From Variovorax boronicumulans (GTDB lineage Bacteria; Pseudomonadota; Gammaproteobacteria; Burkholderiales; Burkholderiaceae_C), in NCBI RefSeq assembly GCF_030812215.1, contig NZ_JAUSSG010000010.1, positions 1-64,000 on the forward strand: DNA of 64,000 nucleotides. Reading direction: 5' to 3'. Made by a program: the position numbers and the translations under genes. Of the stretch, positions 1-7,367 are shown piece by piece. The notes beneath the pieces are model-generated. The model saw only the letters and a list, made by a program, of their open reading frames with translations. It was not told the origin of the DNA and made no database searches. The first letter of the stretch is position 1; each line of letters opens with the position of its first letter.

Positions 1-55
1 TGCATGGCGCGTGGCGTTCGCTCTGCTTCAACACGTCACCGACATCACGCCTTAA

Positions 56-247
56 ACCACCCAGCCGTCAACAACGGCCTCGAGCGGACTATTACCTGCA
101 ACCCTCGACGCCGCACGAATGGTCCTCACCGACGAAATGCGTCCCGGCGAAGCGGCAAAAGCCGTGGGCGTTAGCCCGCAGACGGTCACAAACGTCCTGC
201 GGAAGATCAAGGACGCGGCTGCCGCCTCGGTTGCAGCGTCACTGTAG
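56..247 (+). pseudogene. TrfB/KorA-like HTH fragment
   Basis: The open frame encodes a helix-turn-helix segment (AARMVLTDEMRPGEAAKAV followed by GVSPQTVTNVLRKI) that resembles the DNA-binding part of plasmid KorA/TrfB repressors. The first in-frame ATG is at 119, but the homologous-looking stretch begins before it, and a TAA at 53-55 blocks the frame. The 5' part is therefore either missing or frameshifted. The product would be only 42 aa from the ATG, against about 100 aa for intact KorA-type proteins. It points to an integrated plasmid or ICE continuing to the left of the window. The family assignment is from pattern only. Confidence 0.45.
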
Positions 248-295
248 CGACGCGATGCAATAAGGCGCCTGCGGCGCGGCCGCTGCCATCAGACG

Positions 296-556
296 ATGGC
301 AAGTCTCTATCTTTCGATGACCGAAGGAGTCATCAACCACTGGAAGGCGAACAACAACGCCTACCCGCAGAAATTCATCCTCACCCCCGCACAGCACGCG
401 GGCTATGCAGAGACCCGACGCGAAGGCATCGCCGGCACAAATACCAACGTCCACGAGCACATGGGGGTGCGCGTGGAAGTCGCCGAGAGCGCGTCTGGTG
501 TGATGGTCGCCGCCGATGGGTCGGAAGTACGTAAGCGGCCGACAAAGTCAGGATGA
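296..556 (+). CDS. Hypothetical protein (86 aa)
   Basis: This small ORF follows the HTH fragment on the same strand, 48 bp downstream. It encodes a soluble, slightly basic protein starting MASLYLSMTEGVINHWKANN, with no membrane segment or signal peptide. I do not recognise the family. Amino-acid composition looks like real protein (few Arg/Pro runs typical of shadow frames) and there is no better frame on either strand. The position suggests a small accessory gene of a mobile element, transcribed with the TrfB-like fragment. Confidence 0.45.
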   Translation: MASLYLSMTEGVINHWKANNNAYPQKFILTPAQHAGYAETRREGIAGTNTNVHEHMGVRVEVAESASGVMVAADGSEVRKRPTKSG

Positions 557-576
557 ATCGGGCGCCCTTGAGAGGA

Positions 577-1005
577 TCAACCGAGAGGCTGACACGGCCA
601 GGGTTCACCCGGATGCTCTTTCTGCCAGAAGTAGAGGAAGAAGGCCGCGTCCTCCCAAGGAGCCTCGTCGTACGCCCAGTTGATATGGCTGATCCAGTTC
701 ATTAGCCTCGGGGCATTTGTGCCGCCTGCGAGTTCGAACCGGCGATTCGCGGCGTCATGAACCTCTTGCCACCTGAGCTCGCGCATGCAGAACAACACGA
801 TCCAATCTGTGTAGGTTCGCGAGCCATCGACCTGCGCACAGAAGCACCGAACAAGCACTTCTCGCTGATCGAGATTTGCCTTGACGAAGTTAAAGACGTT
901 GAGAAGATGCGACTCGAGATCGGGGACGCTGGCTTCCACGGTGTCCGCAGAGTCGACGACCTGACACAGTCGCCAGAATTCCCGCTCGAGATCAGCCTTG
1001 TTCAT
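577..1005 (-). CDS. Hypothetical protein (142 aa)
   Basis: This acidic protein (MNKADLEREFWRLCQVVDSA...) is rich in Trp, Leu and Glu with a soluble, all-helical look; no catalytic motif is evident. The start codon at 1005 lies directly after the TAA of the upstream 97-aa ORF, so the two could be translationally coupled. It converges with the 296-556 gene. I do not recognise the family. The C-terminus (FFLYFWQKEHPGEPW) is aromatic-rich. It is probably an accessory cargo gene of unknown role. Confidence 0.55.
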   Translation of the reverse strand: MNKADLEREFWRLCQVVDSADTVEASVPDLESHLLNVFNFVKANLDQREVLVRCFCAQVDGSRTYTDWIVLFCMRELRWQEVHDAANRRFELAGGTNAPRLMNWISHINWAYDEAPWEDAAFFLYFWQKEHPGEPWPCQPLG

Positions 1006-1299
1006 TTAGTCAACCGACGAAAACCAAAGGCACGTAAACACCCTATTACCGTTGGTTGAGCAAACGGCCGCACGCGCACCGCTGAAATCACTTCCCGACC
1101 AACGCGCGCGAAAAGGTGCCCAGCGGAAGAAACCCACTCGCTCAACTTGATGTTGCCTCTCGGTGCCGCTAGCATCGACCACCAGAACAATTTGGACATT
1201 CCTTGGTACCCTCGCCTTAAGGGCGAAAAATCTCGCTGCTATAGGCTCCGACGTCCCGCCGAATGCGCGCAGCCCGAGCAGTAACTTGGGCAACGACAT
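1006..1299 (-). CDS. Hypothetical protein (97 aa)
   Basis: The ORF starts MSLPKLLLGLRAFGG and ends in VD-TAA immediately followed by the ATG of the next gene, the spacing expected of a coupled pair. The central part (VPRNVQIVLVVDASGTER) looks like a beta-strand followed by an acidic turn, but I cannot name a family. The Arg- and Trp-rich C-terminal third leaves room for this being a chance frame. The support is mainly its junction with the downstream gene. Confidence 0.35.
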   Translation of the reverse strand: MSLPKLLLGLRAFGGTSEPIAARFFALKARVPRNVQIVLVVDASGTERQHQVERVGFFRWAPFRARWSGSDFSGARAAVCSTNGNRVFTCLWFSSVD

Positions 1300-1447
1300 G
1301 ACTACGCCAAAGTTAACTGATGTGGAGCATGGTCTCGCGGTGCTTCGGGGGCAATTCCCAATTCGCCGAGGTTGATTTGAACAGGCCCGATGCTTGCGCA
1401 GACATACCTCCGGACTCCCGATCTGGCCCGCGCGCTTACTTCAACCT

Positions 1448-2833
1448 CTAGGCCAATGGCGTCTTGATGTCCGAACGGCCCAAGTAATGAGTAAACGCTT
1501 CCGGGTTGAGTTGAACATGCAAGAAGCCCCCGGCCACCTTGAAGTTCAGCAAACGTCGCTCGCCCAGCCCCTCGTAAAACCGTTGGACAGCCCTGTCGTT
1601 GGGTCCTCGGTATGTTGTCAAACGCATCGCCTCAGGCGAGTTCATCTTGATCGCAAGCCGAGAGGAGTTCCAGGTCATCGCAGGTGCGTCACCGAACGGC
1701 CCCACGTGAGTCACCGCCAGATCCTCCAGCGGCACCCTAAGCGGTTGCCCCACACTGATATCGCGCGGAAGCTCTGTGACGGACCCAATCACTAGGGTGT
1801 CAACATCGTAGATGTGAAAGAAAACTCGACGAAGCTCAAACAATGGCCCCGTACCACCGGCCTTGAACCGACCAAAGATCGTGAGGACATTGTCCGACGG
1901 CCGCAGGGTGTCGTGCCCAATCGCGAAGCTTTCGTAGTAGCCACCAACACCCTCTTTAACCGTTCTCATCGCCCGGGTGTCTTCTTCAAGAAGCAGCGAC
2001 GGCACGGCATTCAGTGCACGCAAGCATTTCATGTCGGCATCGTCATCCATGAGGCCGTGCGCTTCATACGATCGTCCCTTCGCATCCAGCCACTCAAGCG
2101 CGTCGCGCGCGCCCGACCCCATCGCCACCACGCTGCCCCAGTATGGCAGGCGGCGAGGGATGGTCTGCCGAAGGTGTCGCGAGTAGTCGGCTCCATCCAC
2201 CCGCCCAAGCAGTTCGAACTCCGCCTTCTCGTGGTCCTCGGCCATCTTCGATGCAACATCGACAAGACTCGCCACGTTGTCCGGAAAGAGCTGGTGCGCC
2301 AACGCAGCGGGCGGGCGACGCGTGCCGGAGATCAGACCTTCCACATTGTCGACAACCTCTTGGATGTGCGAACGCGTCCCGCAGACCAGGAACATTCCGG
2401 CACTGCCGGGTCGCTGAACTCTGAAGAACTTGCGGACCAGGCTAGTTGGCCGAATAGGTAGGTCCGGATTCGCGACGTGAGGCAGACCAATACTTGGCAG
2501 CCATATGCCACCGCCCTTGACCGCGACGGACATCAACACGTCGCTGACGGCGACGCGCAGCTCTTCAAAGTGAATCAAAACTGTCAATTGGTCTTCCAGC
2601 TCGGGGGCTCCTGCAACCCCACACACAAAAAAGGAGTCAAGGAGCCTAACCGACATCAACGCGTTGGCGGGCGAGCGGCCCCGTACCGAAAGCGCTGAGA
2701 GCGTGACGTAGTGGTTTGGGCCCCCTTGCAAGACCAGACGCCTGATGGGCGCACTGTTGGCCCTGCGTCCGCCAACCCACCATAAGCAGGGTGAGCGTCC
2801 AGTCCAACCATCTTGAAAGCCTGCGCGGAGCAT
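1448..2833 (-). CDS. Unknown ~460-aa protein, 5' end cut by IS66
   Basis: This long soluble ORF matches no family I recognise. The frame runs open into the IS66 left inverted repeat: the first 14 codons (2833 to about 2791) are IS66 sequence, so the apparent start is an artefact of the insertion. The native start is either lost or is an internal Met such as residue 60 (position 2656), for which I see no clear Shine-Dalgarno. Segments such as KMAEDHEKAEFELLGRVDG (helical) and FGRFKAGGTGPLFELRRVFF (beta-rich) suggest at least two domains; there is no signal peptide or membrane span. It is probably a 5'-truncated cargo gene. Whether it is still expressed is unknown. Confidence 0.55.
   Translation of the reverse strand: MLRAGFQDGWTGRSPCLWWVGGRRANSAPIRRLVLQGGPNHYVTLSALSVRGRSPANALMSVRLLDSFFVCGVAGAPELEDQLTVLIHFEELRVAVSDVLMSVAVKGGGIWLPSIGLPHVANPDLPIRPTSLVRKFFRVQRPGSAGMFLVCGTRSHIQEVVDNVEGLISGTRRPPAALAHQLFPDNVASLVDVASKMAEDHEKAEFELLGRVDGADYSRHLRQTIPRRLPYWGSVVAMGSGARDALEWLDAKGRSYEAHGLMDDDADMKCLRALNAVPSLLLEEDTRAMRTVKEGVGGYYESFAIGHDTLRPSDNVLTIFGRFKAGGTGPLFELRRVFFHIYDVDTLVIGSVTELPRDISVGQPLRVPLEDLAVTHVGPFGDAPAMTWNSSRLAIKMNSPEAMRLTTYRGPNDRAVQRFYEGLGERRLLNFKVAGGFLHVQLNPEAFTHYLGRSDIKTPLA
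2791..2821 (+). repeat. IS66 left inverted repeat
   Basis: Starts GTGAGCGTCCAGTC; after a 3-4 base mismatch it shares CCATCTTGA with the right repeat. It lies 80 bp before the GTG start of tnpA. Confidence 0.85.
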
Positions 2834-2870
2834 AGGAGCCTAGTCCCCATCAACAACTCTTGGTGGACAC

Positions 2871-3272
2871 GTGAGCACTATCCCCGATCAACAAGCCGGC
2901 ACACGTCGGCGACGTCGCATTCACAGCGACGAATTCAAGGCGAACGCCGTGGCCAGCTGCATGCAGCCGGGCATGTCGATGGCGGCTGTGGCAATGGCCC
3001 ACGGCGTCAACGCGAATCTGCTGCGCCGATGGGTTCGCGACGCAGAGATGAACTCGGCAACCACCGTCGTCAGCGCGACCACCGCCGAGACCCCGAAGGC
3101 GCAAGAAGCCAAGACAGTGTTCGTCCCGGTCAGCTTGCCGCCACCAGGGCAGCCGGCTCATGTCCCGGACGTTCGCATCGAGCTGCGACGTGGGCCGATA
3201 GTGGTCACCGTGACCTGGCCGGCGAGCGCCGCCAGCGAGTGCGCGGCCTGGATGCGCGAGCTGCTTCGATGA
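2871..3272 (+). CDS. tnpA: IS66 TnpA (accessory transposition protein)
   Basis: This 133-aa protein is the small IS66 first ORF. It has an HTH in the N-terminal half (SDEFKANAVASCMQPGMS then a GVNANLLRRWV recognition-helix region) and is one of the accessory products needed for IS66 transposition in characterised members. It starts at GTG 2871 and its TGA overlaps the ATG of tnpB (ATGA at 3269), the normal coupled arrangement for the family. Length is typical. Confidence 0.9.
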   Translation: MSTIPDQQAGTRRRRRIHSDEFKANAVASCMQPGMSMAAVAMAHGVNANLLRRWVRDAEMNSATTVVSATTAETPKAQEAKTVFVPVSLPPPGQPAHVPDVRIELRRGPIVVTVTWPASAASECAAWMRELLR

Positions 3273-3607
3273 TCCGCATCGACGCGATGTGGCTGGCCGC
3301 AGACCCTATCGACATGCGCGCCGGCGCCGACCGCCTGTTGGCGCGCGTCGTGCAAGTCTTCGGTGCAGCGCAGGCGCACCATGGCTACCTGTTCGCGAAC
3401 GCCCGCGGCACGCGTGTCAAGCTGCTGGTGCACGACGGCTTCGGCGTGTGGTGCGCGGCGCGCCGGCTCAACGCGGGGCGCTTCGTCTGGCCGGGCACGA
3501 CCCACACGACGCCCTTGCTGTCGCTCACACCTGCGCAGTTCGACGCATTGGTCCTGGGCCTGCCCTGGCAGCGCCTTCCCGAGCTGAGCGTCATCACGCG
3601 AGCCTGA
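3269..3607 (+). CDS. tnpB: IS66 TnpB (Orf2)
   Basis: This 112-aa protein starts MIRIDAMWLAADPIDMRAGAD, with the family's conserved 'P-x-DMR-x-G-x-D-x-L' and, further on, 'VKLLVHDGFGVWCAARRLN' patterns. TnpB is an accessory protein required in IS66 transposition; its biochemical role is unsettled. ATG 3269 overlaps the tnpA stop by ATGA. It is intact and of normal length. Confidence 0.93.
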   Translation: MIRIDAMWLAADPIDMRAGADRLLARVVQVFGAAQAHHGYLFANARGTRVKLLVHDGFGVWCAARRLNAGRFVWPGTTHTTPLLSLTPAQFDALVLGLPWQRLPELSVITRA

Positions 3608-3638
3608 GGAGCCGGCGCCCACGCCATCTGCCCATGCG

Positions 3639-5408
3639 TTGACAGTGGATGTGCCGAGGTTGGCCTTGCCGTGCACTGGCATCATTCAACGCATGCTTGG
3701 TGCGCGTGATCTTCCTGCAGCGAATCCTTCGGGACTGTCCGCCGAGACAGCTGCGCTGGTTGGCCAGTTGCTCCAGCGGCTGCAAGACCAGGAGCAGCAG
3801 CTGGCCGAGCATGGCCGTGTCCTTGCGCAACGCGACCAGGCGCTCGCCGAGCGCGACGCGCTGCTGCAGCGCAAGGACCGCGAGATCGCACTGCGCGAGG
3901 CCAAGATCGAGAAGATCACCTTCGAGCTGGCCAGGCTCAAGCGCTGGAAGTTCGGCGCCAAGTCCGAGGCCATGAATGCCGAGCAGCACCGCCTGTTCGA
4001 GGAGACACTGGCCGAGGACGAGGCGGGCCTGCGCGAGCAGCTCGAGCGGCTTCGGCGTGAAGCCGCCGCGGCCGCAGCCGGCGCAACCGCCTTGGACACA
4101 ACGACCAAGGCGCCCCCGCGCCGGCCGCGCCGCAACCCGTTCCCCGATCACTTGCGCCGTGTCGAACACCACCACGAGCCCGAGCGCACCGACTGCCTGG
4201 AGCCCGGCTGCGGGCGCCCGATGACGCGCATCGGCCAGGAGGTCAGCGAGCGCCTGGACATCGTGCCGGCCGAGTTCTTCGTGCACCGCCACATCTATGG
4301 CAAGTGGGCCTGCCGCTGCTGCCAGGTGCTGCGCCAGGCGCCCAGCGTGGCAGAAGTCATCGAGGGCGGTATCGCTGCCAGCGGCTTCGTCGCGCACACG
4401 CTGATCAGCCGCTTCGTGGACCACATGCCGTACTACCGGCAAGCGACCATCAACGCCCGCAGCGGCGTGCACACACCGCGCTCGACGCTGGCGTCCATCA
4501 CCGGCCAGGCAGGTGCGGCGCTGGAGCCGCTGCACGAGGCGCACAGGCGCTTCATCCTCAGCTGCGCGGTGCTGCACGCCGACGAGACCCCAGTGGCCCT
4601 GCTGGACCCCGGCGCGGGCAAGACGCGCCGAGCCTACGTCTGGGCCTACGCCAGAAGCTGGCACGACAAGGTGCCTGGTGTGATTTACGAGTTCTGCCCG
4701 GGACGCGGGGCGCAGTACCCGCTGGCATTCCTGGGAGGCCGAGGGAGACACGGCCGACGATGGTCGGGCACGTTGCTGACCGACCGCTACAGCGCCTACG
4801 AGACCGTGGTCGATCCCCGGCTGTATCCGGACCGCCTGGGCGCAGCCTGCGCCGCGCACGCGCGCCGCAACTTCGAAGAGTTGACGCACGACGGCACCAG
4901 CGTGGTGGGCCTGGAGGCGGTGCGTCGCTTCGCGCGCATCTACGGGGTCGAGGCACAGTTCAAAGAGCTCAGCGATGACGAGCGCCGGGCGCAACGCCAG
5001 CAGCTCGCCAGGCCGCTGTGGGAAGAGCTCAAGCACTGGCTACAACTGGAGCGCCGGCTGGTAGCCGACGGCGGCCCGACGGCCAAGGCCATCGACTACA
5101 CGCTGGGGCACTGGGCCGCGCTGACGCGTCACTTGGACGACGGCGCGGTCGCCATCGACAACAACCACCTGGAGCGCCAAATCAAGCCGTGGGCGATGGG
5201 CCGCAAGGCATGGATGTTCGTGGGCAGTGAACTCGCTGGCCAACGCGCCGCCATCGTGATGAGCCTGGTGCAGTCGGCGCGCCTGAACGGCCATGACCCC
5301 TGGGCCTACCTGCGCGACGTGTTGCAGCGCCTGCCGACGCAGCGCGCCAGCCAGATCGAGGACTTGCTGCCGCACCGATGGCAGCCAGCGTCCGACGCGC
5401 GACCATGA
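3639..5408 (+). CDS. tnpC: IS66 TnpC transposase
   Basis: This 589-aa DDE transposase is the catalytic subunit of the element. It has an N-terminal coiled-coil (residues ~35-140, LQDQEQQLAEHGRVLAQRD...), a Cys-rich zinc-finger-like block (C-x-P-GCGRPM... CRCC), then the catalytic domain with HADETPV (first Asp), LLTDRYSAYE (second Asp) and AIDNNHLERQIKPW (Glu region). ATG 3639 is 31 bp after tnpB; an alternative start is at 3693. The gene is intact, so the element may still supply transposase. The stop overlaps the start of the fourth ORF. Confidence 0.92.
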   Translation: MTVDVPRLALPCTGIIQRMLGARDLPAANPSGLSAETAALVGQLLQRLQDQEQQLAEHGRVLAQRDQALAERDALLQRKDREIALREAKIEKITFELARLKRWKFGAKSEAMNAEQHRLFEETLAEDEAGLREQLERLRREAAAAAAGATALDTTTKAPPRRPRRNPFPDHLRRVEHHHEPERTDCLEPGCGRPMTRIGQEVSERLDIVPAEFFVHRHIYGKWACRCCQVLRQAPSVAEVIEGGIAASGFVAHTLISRFVDHMPYYRQATINARSGVHTPRSTLASITGQAGAALEPLHEAHRRFILSCAVLHADETPVALLDPGAGKTRRAYVWAYARSWHDKVPGVIYEFCPGRGAQYPLAFLGGRGRHGRRWSGTLLTDRYSAYETVVDPRLYPDRLGAACAAHARRNFEELTHDGTSVVGLEAVRRFARIYGVEAQFKELSDDERRAQRQQLARPLWEELKHWLQLERRLVADGGPTAKAIDYTLGHWAALTRHLDDGAVAIDNNHLERQIKPWAMGRKAWMFVGSELAGQRAAIVMSLVQSARLNGHDPWAYLRDVLQRLPTQRASQIEDLLPHRWQPASDARP

Positions 5409-5908
5409 CCTTGCTCACGCAGGCCGTGATGGTCCGGGCGAACATCGACGTCGACCGCATGAGCGCGCAGCAGAAGGTTGAGCTGGCTGACGAAATCTAC
5501 GTCCAGCAGCCCAACCTGCTGGCCTCCATCCTTGTGTTGCCTCGCTACGGTGTCGACATGCTGCAGCTTGAGGTGCCCATCCACGTTCTGCTGGTCGCCT
5601 TCCAGGCCATGAAGCACTGCGGGCACGCCGTGCCGACGATCTCTGAAGACGTCCAGGAAACCTGCTTGCAGCGGCTGACGGCGACGATGCAGTTCACCGA
5701 GGGCGTGCCGCCAGACCTCGTTGCGCAGATGATCACGAAGTTCTGCGTCGACCACCCCGAGCGCTACTTGTTGGCGTTCGTGTACGGCCACCTTGGCCAG
5801 CACGACCTGCTGCGCGTGAGAACTGACGCCGAGAAGTTCTTGCTGCTGGCCGCCCTCAACCTCGTGGAGTGCGTGGCCTACGTCGGAGCGCAGTTGCAGT
5901 CCAAGTGA
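5405..5908 (+). CDS. Passenger/fourth ORF of the IS66 element (167 aa)
   Basis: ATG 5405 overlaps the tnpC stop as ATGA, and the gene ends 41 bp before the right inverted repeat, so it lies inside the element and is coupled to tnpC. The product (MTLLTQAVMVRANIDVDRMS...) is a soluble, Leu-rich helical protein with no motif I recognise. Classical IS66 elements stop at tnpC, so this is either a subgroup-specific helper or a passenger gene. A longer in-frame start at 5378 lies within tnpC and is less likely. Confidence 0.65.
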   Translation: MTLLTQAVMVRANIDVDRMSAQQKVELADEIYVQQPNLLASILVLPRYGVDMLQLEVPIHVLLVAFQAMKHCGHAVPTISEDVQETCLQRLTATMQFTEGVPPDLVAQMITKFCVDHPERYLLAFVYGHLGQHDLLRVRTDAEKFLLLAALNLVECVAYVGAQLQSK

Positions 5909-5918
5909 ACCGCGTGGG

Positions 5919-5949
5919 GCCGGTCAAGATGGGATGACTGGACGCTCAC
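5919..5949 (-). repeat. IS66 right inverted repeat
   Basis: Read on the minus strand from 5949 it begins GTGAGCGTCCAGTC, matching the left end at 2791. It directly abuts the last codons of the IS3-type orfB. Confidence 0.85.
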
Positions 5950-5952
5950 AGA

Positions 5953-6828
5953 TTAATTGATCTCGGTGGTTGTTGAGCTGGATCGAGCTGCATCGCCAGC
6001 GCGCTGGCGATGCAGCTGGGCGAACTTCGACGGAGGCATTCGCTGGCAACTGCTGTGCGGCCTGACCTCGTTGTAGTCCTGGCGCCAGAGCGTGATAGCC
6101 GATCTGGCCTGCTGCAGCGTCTCGAACCACTGTTCGTTCAGGCACTCGTCCCTGAACTTGCCGTTGAAGCTCTCGATGTAGCCGTTCTGCATGGGCCGTC
6201 CCGGCTCGATCAGGATGTGACGGATGCCGTGGGCCTGCGCCCAGCCCATGAAGGCGCGACTGGTGAACTCCGGCCCGTTGTCGGTGCGCACAGCCAGCGG
6301 GTAGCCTCTGAAGACAGCGGCTTGATCCAGCAGTCGCGTGACGTATTGCCCCGAGATTGCCCAGTCCACCGAGATGCTCACGCACTCGTGGCTGAAGTCG
6401 TCGGCCACCGTCAGGCACTTGATGCGCCGCCCGGTGCTCAGGCTGTCGCTGACGAAGTCCATGCTCCACACCTCGTTGACCGTGCTGGCCAGTTGCAGCG
6501 GAACGCGCTCGCTGACGGGCCGCTTGGCCTTCTTGCGCTTGCGCACCGCCAGGTTGGCCGCGCTGTACAGGCGGTAGACGCGCTTGTGGTTCACGCCCGG
6601 GAAGTGCGGGCGCAGCATGTCGTGGATCCGCCGATAGCCGAAGCGCCAGCGTGCATGCGCGATCTCGACGATCTTGCTGCTGAGCTCTTGCGTCATGGCA
6701 TCGGCCTCGGGTGGATTGCGATAGCTGTCGCGGGAGAGCCCCACAAGCCTGCAGGCGCGTCGTTCGCTCAGATCGCATTGCTCGATCATGGTGGCGACGG
6801 CGGCACGCTTGGCCTGTGGGGCTAACAC
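5953..6828 (-). CDS. IS3-family transposase OrfB (DDE integrase core)
   Basis: This 291-aa integrase-core transposase has an HTH_21 region near the N-terminus (ACRLVGLSRDSYRNPPEADA), then WSMDFVSDSL (first Asp), RTDNGPEFTS (second Asp) and YIESFNGKFRDECLNE (Glu). It starts with GTG at 6828 inside a GTGTTAG overlap with the orfA stop. I saw no A6G slippery site, so reinitiation is at least as likely as a -1 frameshift. The last codons lie against the IS66 terminus, so the natural C-terminus could be altered. Confidence 0.9.
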   Translation of the reverse strand: MLAPQAKRAAVATMIEQCDLSERRACRLVGLSRDSYRNPPEADAMTQELSSKIVEIAHARWRFGYRRIHDMLRPHFPGVNHKRVYRLYSAANLAVRKRKKAKRPVSERVPLQLASTVNEVWSMDFVSDSLSTGRRIKCLTVADDFSHECVSISVDWAISGQYVTRLLDQAAVFRGYPLAVRTDNGPEFTSRAFMGWAQAHGIRHILIEPGRPMQNGYIESFNGKFRDECLNEQWFETLQQARSAITLWRQDYNEVRPHSSCQRMPPSKFAQLHRQRAGDAARSSSTTTEIN

Positions 6829-7097
6829 TTTACCCCGAAGGCAGTGCTCAGTGCGTGGATGTCCAGGTGGGCCTCTGCCAACAGCTTCTTGAGCTTGTTG
6901 TTCTCCGCCTCGAGTTCACGCAGTCGCCTGGCGTCAGGCACATCCATCCCGCCGTATTTGGCGCGCCATTTGTAGAAGGTCGTGTCGCTGAAGCCGCCTT
7001 TGCGGCACAGATCCTTGATCGGCAAGCCGGACTCGGCCTGCTTGATGAAACCGATGATCTGCTCCTCGGTGTATCTGCTCTTTCTCATGTCCGTCAT
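6822..7097 (-). CDS. IS3-family OrfA (HTH transposase subunit)
   Basis: This 91-aa protein begins MRKSRYTEEQIIGFIKQAE, with the HTH (DLCRKGGFSDTTFYKWRAKY) and a C-terminal leucine-zipper segment (RRLRELEAENNKLKKLLAEA) that usually mediates OrfA/OrfAB multimerisation. It binds the terminal repeats. It overlaps orfB by 7 bp. Length and motifs are normal. Confidence 0.93.
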   Translation of the reverse strand: MTDMRKSRYTEEQIIGFIKQAESGLPIKDLCRKGGFSDTTFYKWRAKYGGMDVPDARRLRELEAENNKLKKLLAEAHLDIHALSTAFGVKC

Positions 7098-7156
7098 TCT
7101 CCAAGTTGACGGACTTCACTGCCATTACGCTGGTACGGCCGGGAGGGGGCAGGTCA

Positions 7157-7298
7157 TGACGAGCAGCTCTTCTCCGAGGGCGTCAGGCTGGTTTGCCAAC
7201 CACTCTTGAAGGTGGTGCCGCTCAGTGAAACCCAGTTCCGAGAAACTGACTTCCTTCACCTTGATGATGCGGTTCGATGCGTGGTTGATACGGAACAT
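7157..7298 (-). pseudogene. NucS/DUF91-like nuclease, N-terminal remnant
   Basis: On the minus strand ATG 7298 opens a frame reading MFRINHASNRIIKVKEVSF, then SELGFTERHHLQEWLANQPD and ALGEELLVM. This is the very recognisable N-terminus of the NucS/DUF91-type endonuclease family, in which the catalytic PD-(D/E)XK core follows. The IS3 element starts at 7156 and the frame stops within it at 7125, so the nuclease core is lost; nothing left of the IS cluster looks like its remainder. It lies 70 bp downstream of the NYN gene and is the last cistron of the dnd-like operon. Confidence 0.7.
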
Positions 7299-7367
7299 TG
7301 GTAAGCGAGCTATTGACTGTCGGACAACGAATTGAGAAAAGTGGATGGATCTCGACTTCGCTCACCC

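Larger units (their letters stand above)
2791..5949 (+). mobile_element. IS66-family insertion sequence
   Basis: The element is bounded by imperfect terminal inverted repeats beginning GTGAGCGTCCAGTC at both ends (left at 2791, right end at 5949 read on the minus strand). It carries the IS66 trio tnpA, tnpB and tnpC plus a fourth overlapping gene. No 8-bp target duplication is visible: the left flank is TAAGCAGG and the right flank AGATTAAT. It must therefore have undergone a deletion or rearrangement after insertion, or arrived by a non-standard event. It sits directly against the 3' end of an IS3-family element. Confidence 0.9.
5950..7156 (-). mobile_element. IS3-family (IS407-type) element, 3' end missing
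   Basis: The element carries overlapping orfA and orfB. Its 5' terminus reads TGACCTGCCCCCTCCCGGCC from 7156 on the minus strand, a typical end for this group. No matching end is found beyond orfB: the orfB stop codon (5953-5955) is 3 bp from the IS66 terminal repeat. The IS66 insertion or a following deletion has therefore removed the right terminal repeat, and this copy should not be autonomously mobile. Its 5' end cuts into a NucS-like nuclease gene. Confidence 0.8.

Noticed and set aside
3594..5036. 480-aa minus-strand frame inside IS66
   Set aside because: Antisense to tnpC; Ala/Gly/Arg/Leu-rich shadow.
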